This document shows positions 36,431 to 44,770 of a DNA stretch of 64,000 nucleotides, piece by piece (positions within the stretch are counted from its first letter, which is position 1; the number at the start of each line of letters is the position of its first letter). The notes under the pieces are model-generated. The model was not told the DNA's origin. It saw nothing but the letters and a program-made list of their open reading frames with translations, and did not search any database. The position numbers and the translations under genes are program-made. Origin of the DNA: JAWSVE01 sp033852115 (GTDB lineage: Bacteria; Pseudomonadota; Gammaproteobacteria; Pseudomonadales; Cellvibrionaceae); assembly GCA_033852115.1 (NCBI GenBank), contig JAWSVE010000003.1, positions 372,001-436,000 on the forward strand. Direction: 5' to 3'.

Positions 36431-36446
36431 TGCAAAGCCAGTGCCA
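36431..36446 (-). promoter_or_regulatory. Sigma-54 promoter for flrB-flrC
   Basis: The minus strand reads TGGCACT-GGCT-TTGCA, the best sigma-54 match in the window. It differs from the fliK box only in the four-base spacer. The predicted start is about 60 bases before the flrB ATG. This fits FlrA-dependent expression of the two-component pair. Confidence 0.85.
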
Positions 36447-36491
36447 AACTTTGCCGCAGGAAAAACCCTGCCGCTATACCCCCAAAAATAA

Positions 36492-36518
36492 AACCCCCGC
36501 TGGGTCTCAGCGAGGGTT
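36492..36518 (-). terminator. Rho-independent terminator after flrA
   Basis: On the minus strand: AACCCTCGCTG, a five-base loop, CAGCGGGGGTT, followed by TTTATTTTT. One internal mismatch interrupts an 11-bp stem. It lies about 80 bases past the flrA stop and separates flrA from flrB-flrC. Confidence 0.88.
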
Positions 36519-36596
36519 CTTCAAGGAGGTAACGGATCGAGTTAAGCAACCGCGCAACGCTCTATATGGCTGTGTAGCGGTAAGGTAATGGTAAAT

Positions 36597-38045
36597 CTAG
36601 CGGCTTAGACCATATTTACGCATTTTCTCGACCAGTGTGGTGCGGCGAATTGCGAGGTGTTCAGCTGCTCTCGCAACAACACCACCGGTATCCGCTAACG
36701 CCTGCTGGATGAGGTTTCTCTCTAAGCCATTGAGATATTCTTTTAGGTCGATACCTGTTTCGGGAAGCAACGCACGGTCATTTAGGCTAACTACCATAGG
36801 TTCTTTACGAGCACTGACATCTTCTTCCGGCAACTCAAATACTTCCTCTTCAGAAGCATCAATATGACGATATTTAGGCGGTAAGTCATTCACTCCAACA
36901 ACACCATAGGGGTGCATTATGGCCATTCGTTCAACGAGGTTGGCCATCTCGCGGACGTTTCCAGACCATTCATGCCGGCACAATGACATCACAGAACTCG
37001 AGTTAAACCGGATTGAGCCTCGTTTTTCACTTTCGAGTCGAGCAACCAGTTCATTCAACAAGAGCGGTATATCTTCTGCTCGTTCGCGCAGGGATGGCAT
37101 TTCAATTGGGAATACATTGAGGCGGTAATACAAATCCTCACGAAATGTACCAGCCTCAATCATGTCCTCTAAATTCCGGTGAGTAGCGGCAATGATTCTG
37201 ACATTGGTGGTGAAGCTTTTTGTTCCACCAACACGCTCATAGGATTTTTCTTGGAGAACACGCAGAATCTTCACCTGCATCGGAAGTGGCATATCACCAA
37301 TTTCGTCTAGAAACAGCGTACCCCCTTCGGCTAATTCAAAGCGACCGGCCCTGGCCGAAATTGCACCAGTAAAAGCACCTTTCTCGTGCCCGAACAATTC
37401 GCTTTCAAGCAATTCAGCTGGAATAGCCCCGCAATTGACGGGTACAAACGGGCCTTTGCGGCGCGGAGAGTTGTAATGAAGATTGCGAGCCACCACTTCC
37501 TTGCCGGTACCGGATTCTCCGGTAATTAAAACCGTGACATCGCGATCAGCGACACGTGACATCATCTCTCGAACTTCTTGGATGTTACTACTGGAACCTA
37601 CAAGGCTCCTAAATAGATGCGTCGGGCGATCTTGGCCTTGTTGCTGTGCGGCAAAAGCTTGTCGATAGCGCTCAGCTTTATATAACGTATCGAGCAGATT
37701 GGCGTAGGTCACCGGTTGAGGAATAGATTCGATAATCATGTGCTTCAGGTAGGGATCCCAATCTTCAGCCACCTCTTCATGGTCCCCAATGAGGATAACC
37801 GGGCAGTGCTTGTCCCAGTCTCTGATCGCTAGAAGTCGGTCCTTCAGTGGTGTTGCTTGATCACATTGCCCCAATGCAATCGCGACAAACTCCTGACTGC
37901 TGGATGCTGACTCTCTAGCAGAATCCTCCCAAGCATTACACGCCGCAGCAACTGCGGGTTCACCCAAAAATTCAAATACCACCTTTAAATCGCGGCGCCG
38001 ATCGATATCATCATCAATCACTAGCACTTTATTTTCTTGCCACAT
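36597..38045 (-). CDS. fleQ: FlrA/FleQ, master sigma-54 activator of flagellar genes
   Basis: The master regulator of the polar flagellum and, in Pseudomonas, a c-di-GMP-responsive switch. The N-terminal receiver-like FleQ domain (about residues 5-120) lacks the usual phosphorylation pattern. The AAA+ domain (about 140-370) has Walker A ITGESGTGKEV, GAFTGA and the arginine-rich FREDLYYRLNVFPIEMPSLRER. The C-terminal HTH reads GGVVARAAEHLAIRRTTLVEKMRKYG. The ATG at 38045 (482 residues, MWQENKVLVIDDD) is preferred over the GTG six codons upstream, because conservation starts there. It is monocistronic, ending at a terminator. Confidence 0.96.
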   Translation of the reverse strand: MWQENKVLVIDDDIDRRRDLKVVFEFLGEPAVAAACNAWEDSARESASSSQEFVAIALGQCDQATPLKDRLLAIRDWDKHCPVILIGDHEEVAEDWDPYLKHMIIESIPQPVTYANLLDTLYKAERYRQAFAAQQQGQDRPTHLFRSLVGSSSNIQEVREMMSRVADRDVTVLITGESGTGKEVVARNLHYNSPRRKGPFVPVNCGAIPAELLESELFGHEKGAFTGAISARAGRFELAEGGTLFLDEIGDMPLPMQVKILRVLQEKSYERVGGTKSFTTNVRIIAATHRNLEDMIEAGTFREDLYYRLNVFPIEMPSLRERAEDIPLLLNELVARLESEKRGSIRFNSSSVMSLCRHEWSGNVREMANLVERMAIMHPYGVVGVNDLPPKYRHIDASEEEVFELPEEDVSARKEPMVVSLNDRALLPETGIDLKEYLNGLERNLIQQALADTGGVVARAAEHLAIRRTTLVEKMRKYGLSR

Positions 38046-38084
38046 TGCCCAAGACCTTATCACTACGAGTTGGATAGAGACGAC

Positions 38085-38100
38085 GACAATTCATATTGTC
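38085..38100. promoter_or_regulatory. Palindrome in the flrA leader
   Basis: GACAAT-TCAT-ATTGTC, a 6-bp inverted repeat centred about 48 bases before the flrA ATG. It loosely resembles the FleQ box idea (an inverted GTCA...TGAC-type site), so autoregulation is possible. The rest of the gap to 38398 showed no clear promoter box. Confidence 0.35.
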
Positions 38101-38398
38101 CTCAATAAATCACTCACTACCGGCCGGAGGTGAAGAATCAAACTGTTCGATGGTGGACAAAGCCAATGACCTAATCGACATTTTGACTGTGATGCTCTTA
38201 GTAATAGACAAGCTTGAGAAGGAGGTCAAATTTATGACGTCAGAAAATTAATATAAATTTTCGGCTCTCGAATATCGTGACAGATACTCGACAGCTAGGG
38301 GGATAGTGAACTTTTGAACGAAGCTAGCGAAAAATAAACCTAAGGAAAAAACAACTCTAAATAGTTGACAGAAACAACATTTTAAACAGATCAAAAAA

Positions 38399-38417
38399 GC
38401 GGCTAATAAATAGCCGC
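38399..38417 (-). terminator. Rho-independent terminator after fliS-fliT
   Basis: On the minus strand: GCGGCT, a seven-base loop, AGCCGC, then TTTTTT. It lies about 35 bases past the fliT stop and closes the two-gene fliS-fliT unit. Confidence 0.88.
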
Positions 38418-38450
38418 CTCTAGTACAAAATGAGATAAGACGAACTCTGA

Positions 38451-38741
38451 CTAAAACGCTTGATTAGGAACGCTCAAGATTTCTTTGTTTAGATACCGAA
38501 TAGCTTGTGCGTACAATTTTTTGATACGAAGCAACTCAGCGACAAACTCACGCATATTGGATAGTTCTTTTCCGTCAAGCGCTGCTGTCAGCTGGGCGCA
38601 TAGGCGATCCATTCTAAGGACCAACTGCCAATCCAACTGATTAACGGCCTCCTCCATTTGATGGCGAATTTGTTTCAAGCTAGCCAAGCTCGCATCTTCT
38701 TGCTCGGGTGTGACCAGCGTTACAACACTTCCGTATTTCAT
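38451..38741 (-). CDS. fliT: FliT-like flagellar chaperone
   Basis: FliT proteins are small helical chaperones, classically for FliD. The 96-residue product is helical and charged, with LASLKQIRHQMEEAVNQLDWQLVLRMDRLC and a C-terminal LLRIKKLYAQAIRYLNKEI. Sequence similarity in this family is low, so the call rests largely on position directly after fliS and on size. The ATG at 38741 has AGGGA six bases upstream; the upstream in-frame ATG at 38768 has no such site. Confidence 0.75.
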   Translation of the reverse strand: MKYGSVVTLVTPEQEDASLASLKQIRHQMEEAVNQLDWQLVLRMDRLCAQLTAALDGKELSNMREFVAELLRIKKLYAQAIRYLNKEILSVPNQAF

Positions 38742-38800
38742 TTTGCATCCCTTTTTGTCTGTCACCATTGATCTATCTATTGCAAAAGTGCTTTTAGACG

Positions 38801-39181
38801 TTATTCGACCGGGGTAATCTCATCCCAAGCTGACTTTATCTCACCCACCAAACCCGAGACCTCATCAAGCATAGCGCTATCATTTTTAAGGTTTGCTTCG
38901 GTCAAGCGACGAATCATGTAGTCATATAGCGCATCGAGGTTCGCCGTTAAGGACCCATCACCTGCATCCTCTAGCGAACCTTGTAGCCCCCCGATAATAC
39001 CAACAGCTTTATTAATCAAAATACCTTTGCGCTCAGTTTGATTCTGCTGCATCGCTCCCTTTGCTTGTGCTATACGCTCTAATGCTCCTTCAAACAACAT
39101 CTGGATTAACCTATGTGGAGAAGCATCCTCAACACGCGATTCAACATGCATCGATGAGTAAGCTTGAGCGGGGTTTTTCAT
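38801..39181 (-). CDS. fliS: FliS, flagellin export chaperone
   Basis: FliS binds the flagellin C-terminus and keeps it export-competent. The 126-residue four-helix product has AYSSMHVESRVEDASPHRLIQMLFEGALERIAQAKGAM, INKAVGIIGGLQGSLE and LDALYDYMIRRLTEANL. The ATG at 39181 has AGGA upstream. It is divergent from the methyltransferase-maf pair. With two 707-residue flagellins it presumably serves both. Confidence 0.97.
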   Translation of the reverse strand: MKNPAQAYSSMHVESRVEDASPHRLIQMLFEGALERIAQAKGAMQQNQTERKGILINKAVGIIGGLQGSLEDAGDGSLTANLDALYDYMIRRLTEANLKNDSAMLDEVSGLVGEIKSAWDEITPVE

Positions 39182-39324
39182 AAAGAGGTCCTTTGCATAC
39201 AGCGGCTAAATACAGGTGACTACACCCATATTAACGGCGCTAGCGGAAAAATCTTAAGACATATTTTTTTCATAAGAACGACGGGGACTAGAACATTGGC
39301 TATATTCAATAGGATCCAGAATAC

Positions 39325-39340
39325 TGGAATGGTGTTTGCT
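39325..39340 (+). promoter_or_regulatory. Sigma-54 promoter for the methyltransferase-maf operon
   Basis: The plus strand reads TGGAATG-GTGT-TTGCT, with exact GG-N10-GC spacing. The predicted start is about 90 bases before the ATG at 39442. The rest of the fliS/methyltransferase divergent gap has no other sigma-54 or sigma-28 match I could find. Confidence 0.5.
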
Positions 39341-39441
39341 TCATAATATTGAACTCTCAGAAAAAATCTGAAAGTGACCAAAAGTTGCCGCTCTTGCCAA
39401 GTGTTTTAGGAACCCGCAACGCTCTTCTATAAGGAACTCCG

Positions 39442-40245
39442 ATGAATACAGCTGAAAAGCTCAACTCGAATACGGATATTAGGCACTTGTTACAATCCGG
39501 GAAAAACACCGAGGCTTTGCACCTAGCCAGCAGCTCCATGCAGTTCTATTTGGAGAACTTAGAGTCTATTGAAGTGCTAGCAACCGTTGTTGCGAATATG
39601 GGTTTTGCTAAGGAAGCGCAATCAATACTGGGCTATCTTGTAGAAGCAAACAATTTTCGTATACAGCAGCAAAAAGACCAAGACAAAAGACTAGGTTCGA
39701 GTAGAAAGGACGGATTCTCTGGCGAATATCGAAAAAAAGGGACAGACACTGCGTGGACAAATCCCTTTTGGGAAATGAGAGCGAAGTACATTGCTCGCCT
39801 TATTCCAAACAAGGTGAAATTACTCGATTTGGGTTGCGGCAATATGCTAATCGAGCGCCACCTGCCTGATGGTTCAATATATATTCCCTGCGATATAGAG
39901 AAAAGAGATGAGAGAACCGTGATATGCGATTTCGATCAAGGCGAGTACCCCGATGATTGTGGCGAAACACTCGTTATCTGCCTAGGTGTGGCCAACTACC
40001 TAAGCAAACAAGCGGAACTTCTACACCATATATGTCAAAGAGAAAAGCCGTTCTATTTCTCGATACGCCCAAAAAATTTGATTCAGCACAAAATCAACGA
40101 GGGCGTATTTCCGGATGCTCTTTCATTTGATCAGCTTCGTCACATCATGAGCCAATACCCTATGAACTTTAGCTACCGCTATCTACTGGGCCAAGGTGAC
40201 GAAATTTTATTAATGGGGCATCCCAAGGATTGCACGAAGCACTAA
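39442..40245 (+). CDS. SAM-dependent methyltransferase-like protein with TPR-like N-terminus
   Basis: The exact substrate is unknown. Residues 1-75 are helical and repeat-like (EALHLASSSMQFYLENLESIEVLATVVANMGFAKEAQSIL), suggesting a TPR-type pair. Residues about 125-250 carry a Rossmann methyltransferase pattern: VKLLDLGCGNMLIERHLP (motif I), then YIPCDIEKRDERTVICDFDQGEYP and TLVICLGVANYLSKQAELL. The order fits a class I methyltransferase. AAGGAA lies before the ATG. It is 21 bases ahead of the maf gene, so I infer action on flagellin, its glycan or a precursor. Confidence 0.8.
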   Translation: MNTAEKLNSNTDIRHLLQSGKNTEALHLASSSMQFYLENLESIEVLATVVANMGFAKEAQSILGYLVEANNFRIQQQKDQDKRLGSSRKDGFSGEYRKKGTDTAWTNPFWEMRAKYIARLIPNKVKLLDLGCGNMLIERHLPDGSIYIPCDIEKRDERTVICDFDQGEYPDDCGETLVICLGVANYLSKQAELLHHICQREKPFYFSIRPKNLIQHKINEGVFPDALSFDQLRHIMSQYPMNFSYRYLLGQGDEILLMGHPKDCTKH

Positions 40246-40266
40246 GCGCGGAATATAGGACTATCT

Positions 40267-42360
40267 ATGAACAACGAAACACACTCAGGCAGCCACCTCA
40301 ATGAGCTCGTTAGACGCGCTGAAATTCAGCAAGCTAACATGGTGCTGAATGCGCAATTTAGAAAGAACATGGACTTCTTTAAGCATCGCGCACCTGAGAT
40401 TTATGAGCGCTTTAATGATTACGACCCTCAAAAACTACGTTTACTGTATAGCGAAGAGGGTTACATAAACCTAGTTAATTACAATCTCAACAACCGTCCG
40501 GTGTATAGCGATAACCCTCAGGACTTCTGCCGAAACTATGTTAACCAATACATCAAAGAACCTACTTTCTATCGCATAAGTGCCAAGACAACCGAGGTAA
40601 TTGATGAAGAAAACGACGCGCACGTAAGTAAAATGAATGCCCTTATCCGTTTCGTTAATGGAAAGGAGCAGCTTATATTGGGCCAAAAGATCCAAACCCA
40701 TACCAATTTCATGATTATGCTTGGTCTCGGGCTGGGTTTTCAGCTCGAGTATCTATTGGAAAATACCGACATTCATCACCTCGTCATTATTGAACCACAT
40801 GAAGACATCTTTTACGCATCGCTACACACGATTGAATGGGAAGCGCTATACGATTATTTCGCACAGAACGACCATACTATGACATTTATCGTGGGTCGCT
40901 CACCGGGTGACACCTTCGATGAGGTGCGAAAGTACTTACATGCAATCGGTATACACAATTGCACTAAGCCGTTCGTTTACGACCATCTTTCCAGCCCTGA
41001 GATGAAAGACACTACAAAATTGTTTTTTGATCACCTTCCGTCAATGATCGCGACACTGGGATACTTTGATGACGAACAGATCAGCCTTTCACATAGCGTT
41101 GCAAATTATCGAAGTGGCCTTCCAATATTGCGAGAGCACGCTCTCATCAATAAGAAACATCAGATCTTACCCGCTGTTGTCATAGGCAATGGCCCATCAC
41201 TGGACGACGCGAAAGATTTTCTCTTCGAGAACCAGGACAAGATGATCATCATTTCTTGTGGCACAGCAATTGGCTCCTTGAAAAAGCTTGGTATCAAACC
41301 CGATTTTCACGTTGAAATGGAACGCACTCGACCAGTCATAGAATGGCTGGATATGGGGACAGACCCTGAGTACCGAAAAGATATTACCCTACTGGCACTC
41401 AATACCGTGCATCCCGAGGTGTTTGATCGTTTTGATACCGCCGGTATAGGTATGAAAAGTAATGACCTTGGTACCCACTTCCTATGCCAATATATCGGCG
41501 CTGACGAATATATTGTGAACATGTCGTTATCAAATCCAACCGTTGCCAACACAGGCATGGCCTTCGCCTCTGCTCTCGGTTTTAAAACCATTTATATGGT
41601 GGGAACGGATTTCGGGTTTTCGGAAGGCACCCAACATCACTCGTCTCTCTCAGCGCACTACGACATCAAAGAAGAACACGAAGAAGATCTACACCTGTAT
41701 AAGGCGGACGCACAAGGCAACATCGAGCTGCCTGGTAATTTTGGCGGCAAGGTTAAAGCCACGGTTATCTATAACCACGCACGCCAATCAGTGGAATCTT
41801 TATTAAGAATGAACCCACACATTGATTGCTTTAACACGAGTCGAGGGCTTGCTATTGCGGGCGCAAAACCTATTCGCTATGAAGACATCGAGTTAAAAGC
41901 GTTTAAAGGTGATAAACACGAATTAGCGAAAGACATATTTAAAAAGAATTTTTACAACAAGGGGCTTAAGAAAATACACTCCAAGAAAGAGGTATTTGCC
42001 CAATTTTCCCAGTCTCGCGAAGTGGTTGAACAACTCAAAGCACTATTCGCTATTGAGCCGCGATCTCGAAATGACGCACACTCCCTCTTGAATCGCCAGC
42101 ATGTCATCGCGAAGAAACTAGCTGAAAATCAGTCAACACAGTATATTTACAGCCTATTCAAAGGTAGTTTCAACGCTTTCAGTTTGGTTCTCACCAAAAC
42201 GCTGTATGCCTCTACCAACGAAGAGGAATGCTTATCGCTGTTTAATGAAGGCAAGCAATATTACATCGATTTTCTCGATCATGCGCTCAGAAAAATCGAG
42301 ACCGAGCTACTTGCTGAAGATACTCGATCCAGAGACCTTGCTAACAAAAAGAAAAGTTGA
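40267..42360 (+). CDS. maf: Maf-type flagellin glycosyltransferase (motility accessory factor)
   Basis: Maf proteins transfer nonulosonic acids such as pseudaminic or legionaminic acid to Ser/Thr of flagellin before export. The central MptE-like (DUF115) domain, about residues 300-480, has PAVVIGNGPSLDDAKDFL, IISCGTAIGSLKKLGIKPDFHVEMERTR, NTGMAFASALGFKTIYMVGTDFGF and a final glycine-rich loop. The N- and C-terminal parts are helical. Length 697 is usual for Maf. It follows the methyltransferase gene and lies 8 kb from the neuA-B-C operon that would supply its donor and 11 kb from the flagellins. Confidence 0.93.
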   Translation: MNNETHSGSHLNELVRRAEIQQANMVLNAQFRKNMDFFKHRAPEIYERFNDYDPQKLRLLYSEEGYINLVNYNLNNRPVYSDNPQDFCRNYVNQYIKEPTFYRISAKTTEVIDEENDAHVSKMNALIRFVNGKEQLILGQKIQTHTNFMIMLGLGLGFQLEYLLENTDIHHLVIIEPHEDIFYASLHTIEWEALYDYFAQNDHTMTFIVGRSPGDTFDEVRKYLHAIGIHNCTKPFVYDHLSSPEMKDTTKLFFDHLPSMIATLGYFDDEQISLSHSVANYRSGLPILREHALINKKHQILPAVVIGNGPSLDDAKDFLFENQDKMIIISCGTAIGSLKKLGIKPDFHVEMERTRPVIEWLDMGTDPEYRKDITLLALNTVHPEVFDRFDTAGIGMKSNDLGTHFLCQYIGADEYIVNMSLSNPTVANTGMAFASALGFKTIYMVGTDFGFSEGTQHHSSLSAHYDIKEEHEEDLHLYKADAQGNIELPGNFGGKVKATVIYNHARQSVESLLRMNPHIDCFNTSRGLAIAGAKPIRYEDIELKAFKGDKHELAKDIFKKNFYNKGLKKIHSKKEVFAQFSQSREVVEQLKALFAIEPRSRNDAHSLLNRQHVIAKKLAENQSTQYIYSLFKGSFNAFSLVLTKTLYASTNEEECLSLFNEGKQYYIDFLDHALRKIETELLAEDTRSRDLANKKKS

Positions 42361-42375
42361 CCCTAATCCATTAAT

Positions 42376-43323
42376 CTAGGAATCATCGGTCCAGCCTTTC
42401 AAGAGTAGTTCAGAAAATTGGAGATAGTCGGTATCCCCTTGAGTACCATGCATATATAACCTTAAAAATCGTACATAGGGTGTGTGCGTTTCCAGAGTCA
42501 TTAGCTCTCCATCATGGCCGGCAAAGCTTAGCGACTCGTGATCGATAAAATGAATACCGTTAGCTGAATACTGTATCGTAACGTCTCTCGGCATTCTCAA
42601 CGGAAAACCAGATCGTTGGAAAAGTTGCACACTTTCCACCATCGTATCCATTGTGAACTCAATCTGAAGCCACTGATCGGTATTGTGTGAACCTTGCCGG
42701 GAAGTCCATGTACCAATACCGTAACGTTGCCCCCCAGCCTCGACCAGAAATGGCGTAGACTGGTTATGCAAGTAACCATCAAAGGCGCCTGCAGCTTCGT
42801 ATCCAGTACCGTGTCCATCCGAGTAAGTTGTACTAGCTGAATAGCTTTCGGGTACCAAACCATGGGTATATAACAGCGATACAAGTTCTGAAGGCCGGTT
42901 GGGCGGCACATCCGGAACCTTAATAACTCGTAAATAATTCTCAAGATTTGAAGTTGCCGTCTTGGCTTGAATATCTAGATTTCCGTCGCCGTTCAAGTCT
43001 ACTAAGGAAAAACCTGACACATCATAGATACTGGTCTCTTTAGGGGATTGAAAACAAAAACTATCCGAAGGCGAGATACACTCCTTTCCCCGATAAATGA
43101 AAAGTGCCTCATTGCCGCTGACATCTTCTTCAATAGCAACAATGTCCAACAATCCATCCGAATCCAAATCTGCTATCTCCGCTGTTTTTCCTAAAATAGA
43201 GAATTCAGCTGAATTGGAAATTTCAAAACAAAGCGCTTCCTCATCGTAATAATCGCATTCTGCTTTACAATTTATACAAGCCAAAGCGAAAATCCACAGA
43301 CAACTTACTCTTACCAAATTCAC
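42376..43323 (-). CDS. Secreted FG-GAP/discoidin-domain protein
   Basis: Function unknown; probably binds carbohydrate or a surface. The GTG at 43323 has GAGGAG six bases upstream; a TTG six codons earlier is less likely. Residues 1-22 form a signal peptide. Two FG-GAP/VCBS-type calcium loops follow, in IADLDSDGLLDIVAI and LVDLNGDGNLDIQAK. The C-terminal half (about 165-310) looks like an F5/8 (discoidin) domain: GTGYEAAGAFDGYLHN, TDQWLQIEFTMDTMVESVQLFQR, and a terminal LRLYMHG...LQFSELLLKGW. It is convergent with maf and separated from the nonulosonate operon by 286 bases, so it may be a separate unit. Confidence 0.75.
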   Translation of the reverse strand: MNLVRVSCLWIFALACINCKAECDYYDEEALCFEISNSAEFSILGKTAEIADLDSDGLLDIVAIEEDVSGNEALFIYRGKECISPSDSFCFQSPKETSIYDVSGFSLVDLNGDGNLDIQAKTATSNLENYLRVIKVPDVPPNRPSELVSLLYTHGLVPESYSASTTYSDGHGTGYEAAGAFDGYLHNQSTPFLVEAGGQRYGIGTWTSRQGSHNTDQWLQIEFTMDTMVESVQLFQRSGFPLRMPRDVTIQYSANGIHFIDHESLSFAGHDGELMTLETHTPYVRFLRLYMHGTQGDTDYLQFSELLLKGWTDDS

Positions 43324-43609
43324 TGGCGTCTCCTCTACCAATTTTCTTTCACGAATAACCGAAATACTATGCTAGGGAAAATTGCGACAAACTCAACAGC
43401 GAATAAATTGTCTAAAGAGAGATAAATCAAGCCAAAAAGAATATATTAGAATTAATAAGTAGTTCACATATTTTTGTTTTCACATAATGTAATAGCGCTC
43501 AACCTAATCGAATAAGTTTTGGATGTATTGAAACACATCGCTATTTAGCAAAACCTAACATTTCTCCGGATTAAGTTCTAAAATTTCACGCTTCATTTTT
43601 GGTTAACTA

Positions 43610-44764
43610 CTAGGTGCACTCTTTTAGCCAAGCCGAAATAGCAGCATGACCTTCGCGGATCGAGTCAGCAACACGTTTCATACTCGAACTTACATTATTA
43701 TTGATCGATTCAGTCAAGCGAATATTAATAGTGTCGAGTAGCTTTGATGAAAAGCTTGGTTTCTGAACCGACACCAAATACTCTTCAAGCCCTAAGGAGC
43801 GGTAGAGAAGTTGAATCTGAGGATAACAGTGCAAACCAATTACGGGGGTACCTAAGGCCATCGCAACAACACTCGCATGAAAACGCATTGCCAGCACTAA
43901 ATCCGCACCGGCGTAAAGGCCAAAAAGCTTGTGACACGCTGCCTCACCTGTCATATACGGAGCAACCACTACACGCTGCCTCCTTGAGGGGTCGGTCATA
44001 CGATCCAGTACTTGATGAATACTATCTAGGTCTCTAAATATATGGGGAACGAAAATTATTCTCGCAGTCGGATCTTCAACCAACATGCGTTCTATGAACT
44101 GAGCAAACTCTTCTGAAAACTCTACTGGTAACAGCGAGCCACCCCCGGGATAGCGCTGCTCTAGCATATCGCCAGCAAGATTTACGACGATATTTTTAGC
44201 ATTCTGCTGAAGTTCAACATGGTTTGCGATTTCGGTTTGAAAGAAAAATCCACCATCGGGCACATCAATGATTCTCTCTAATGGCAAAGAGGTAAAATAT
44301 GCCTCCAAGTTGCTTCTTGCGCCATCATTTCGCACAGTCACACAACATCGCGGTGAATCAAGTAAATATGATAGGAATTTAGTGAAGCGCTCACGGCAGA
44401 TATCGGGTACCCCCTGCCCTGCATCGACACCCAAACCGTAAAATAATAGAGGCGTCGTAATATTCTCGAGCATCTCGGGGGGTAAATCGATTGAGCAACC
44501 AGTTCTGGAATGCTCTACCCATAGCTCAAAATAATTCCCACCACCAAAGATGCACAGATCGTAGCTGTTGATCGTCTCAATCAGATTATCATCCCATTGC
44601 CGCTGCCCCCAGAAAAACTCACGCATTTCCATTTCGGTGAATGTCAAATCAAAAGGGAGGTTTTTGGCAAACTCCGATCGGGATCCTAAGTGATTAGCGT
44701 TATCACCGATGTTGCCAGTAAAACTGGCAATGTGCAGTACATCTAGATTGGGCTTAGCAGCCAT
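43610..44764 (-). CDS. Polysaccharide pyruvyl transferase family protein
   Basis: A 384-residue protein of the WcaK/CsaB type fold. The marks are LHIASFTGNIGDNANHLG near the N-terminus, DLCIFGGGNYFELW, ARIIFVPHIFRDLDSIHQVLDRM, and the donor-side AGADLVLAMRFHASVVAMALGTPVIGLHCYPQIQLLYRSLGLEEYLV. It is not known whether it adds pyruvate or another group; family members also act as other transferases. It is the last gene of the neuA operon, six bases after the amidotransferase. It probably modifies the sugar product or the glycan. Confidence 0.8.
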   Translation of the reverse strand: MAAKPNLDVLHIASFTGNIGDNANHLGSRSEFAKNLPFDLTFTEMEMREFFWGQRQWDDNLIETINSYDLCIFGGGNYFELWVEHSRTGCSIDLPPEMLENITTPLLFYGLGVDAGQGVPDICRERFTKFLSYLLDSPRCCVTVRNDGARSNLEAYFTSLPLERIIDVPDGGFFFQTEIANHVELQQNAKNIVVNLAGDMLEQRYPGGGSLLPVEFSEEFAQFIERMLVEDPTARIIFVPHIFRDLDSIHQVLDRMTDPSRRQRVVVAPYMTGEAACHKLFGLYAGADLVLAMRFHASVVAMALGTPVIGLHCYPQIQLLYRSLGLEEYLVSVQKPSFSSKLLDTINIRLTESINNNVSSSMKRVADSIREGHAAISAWLKECT

Positions 44765-44770
44765 TGAGTA

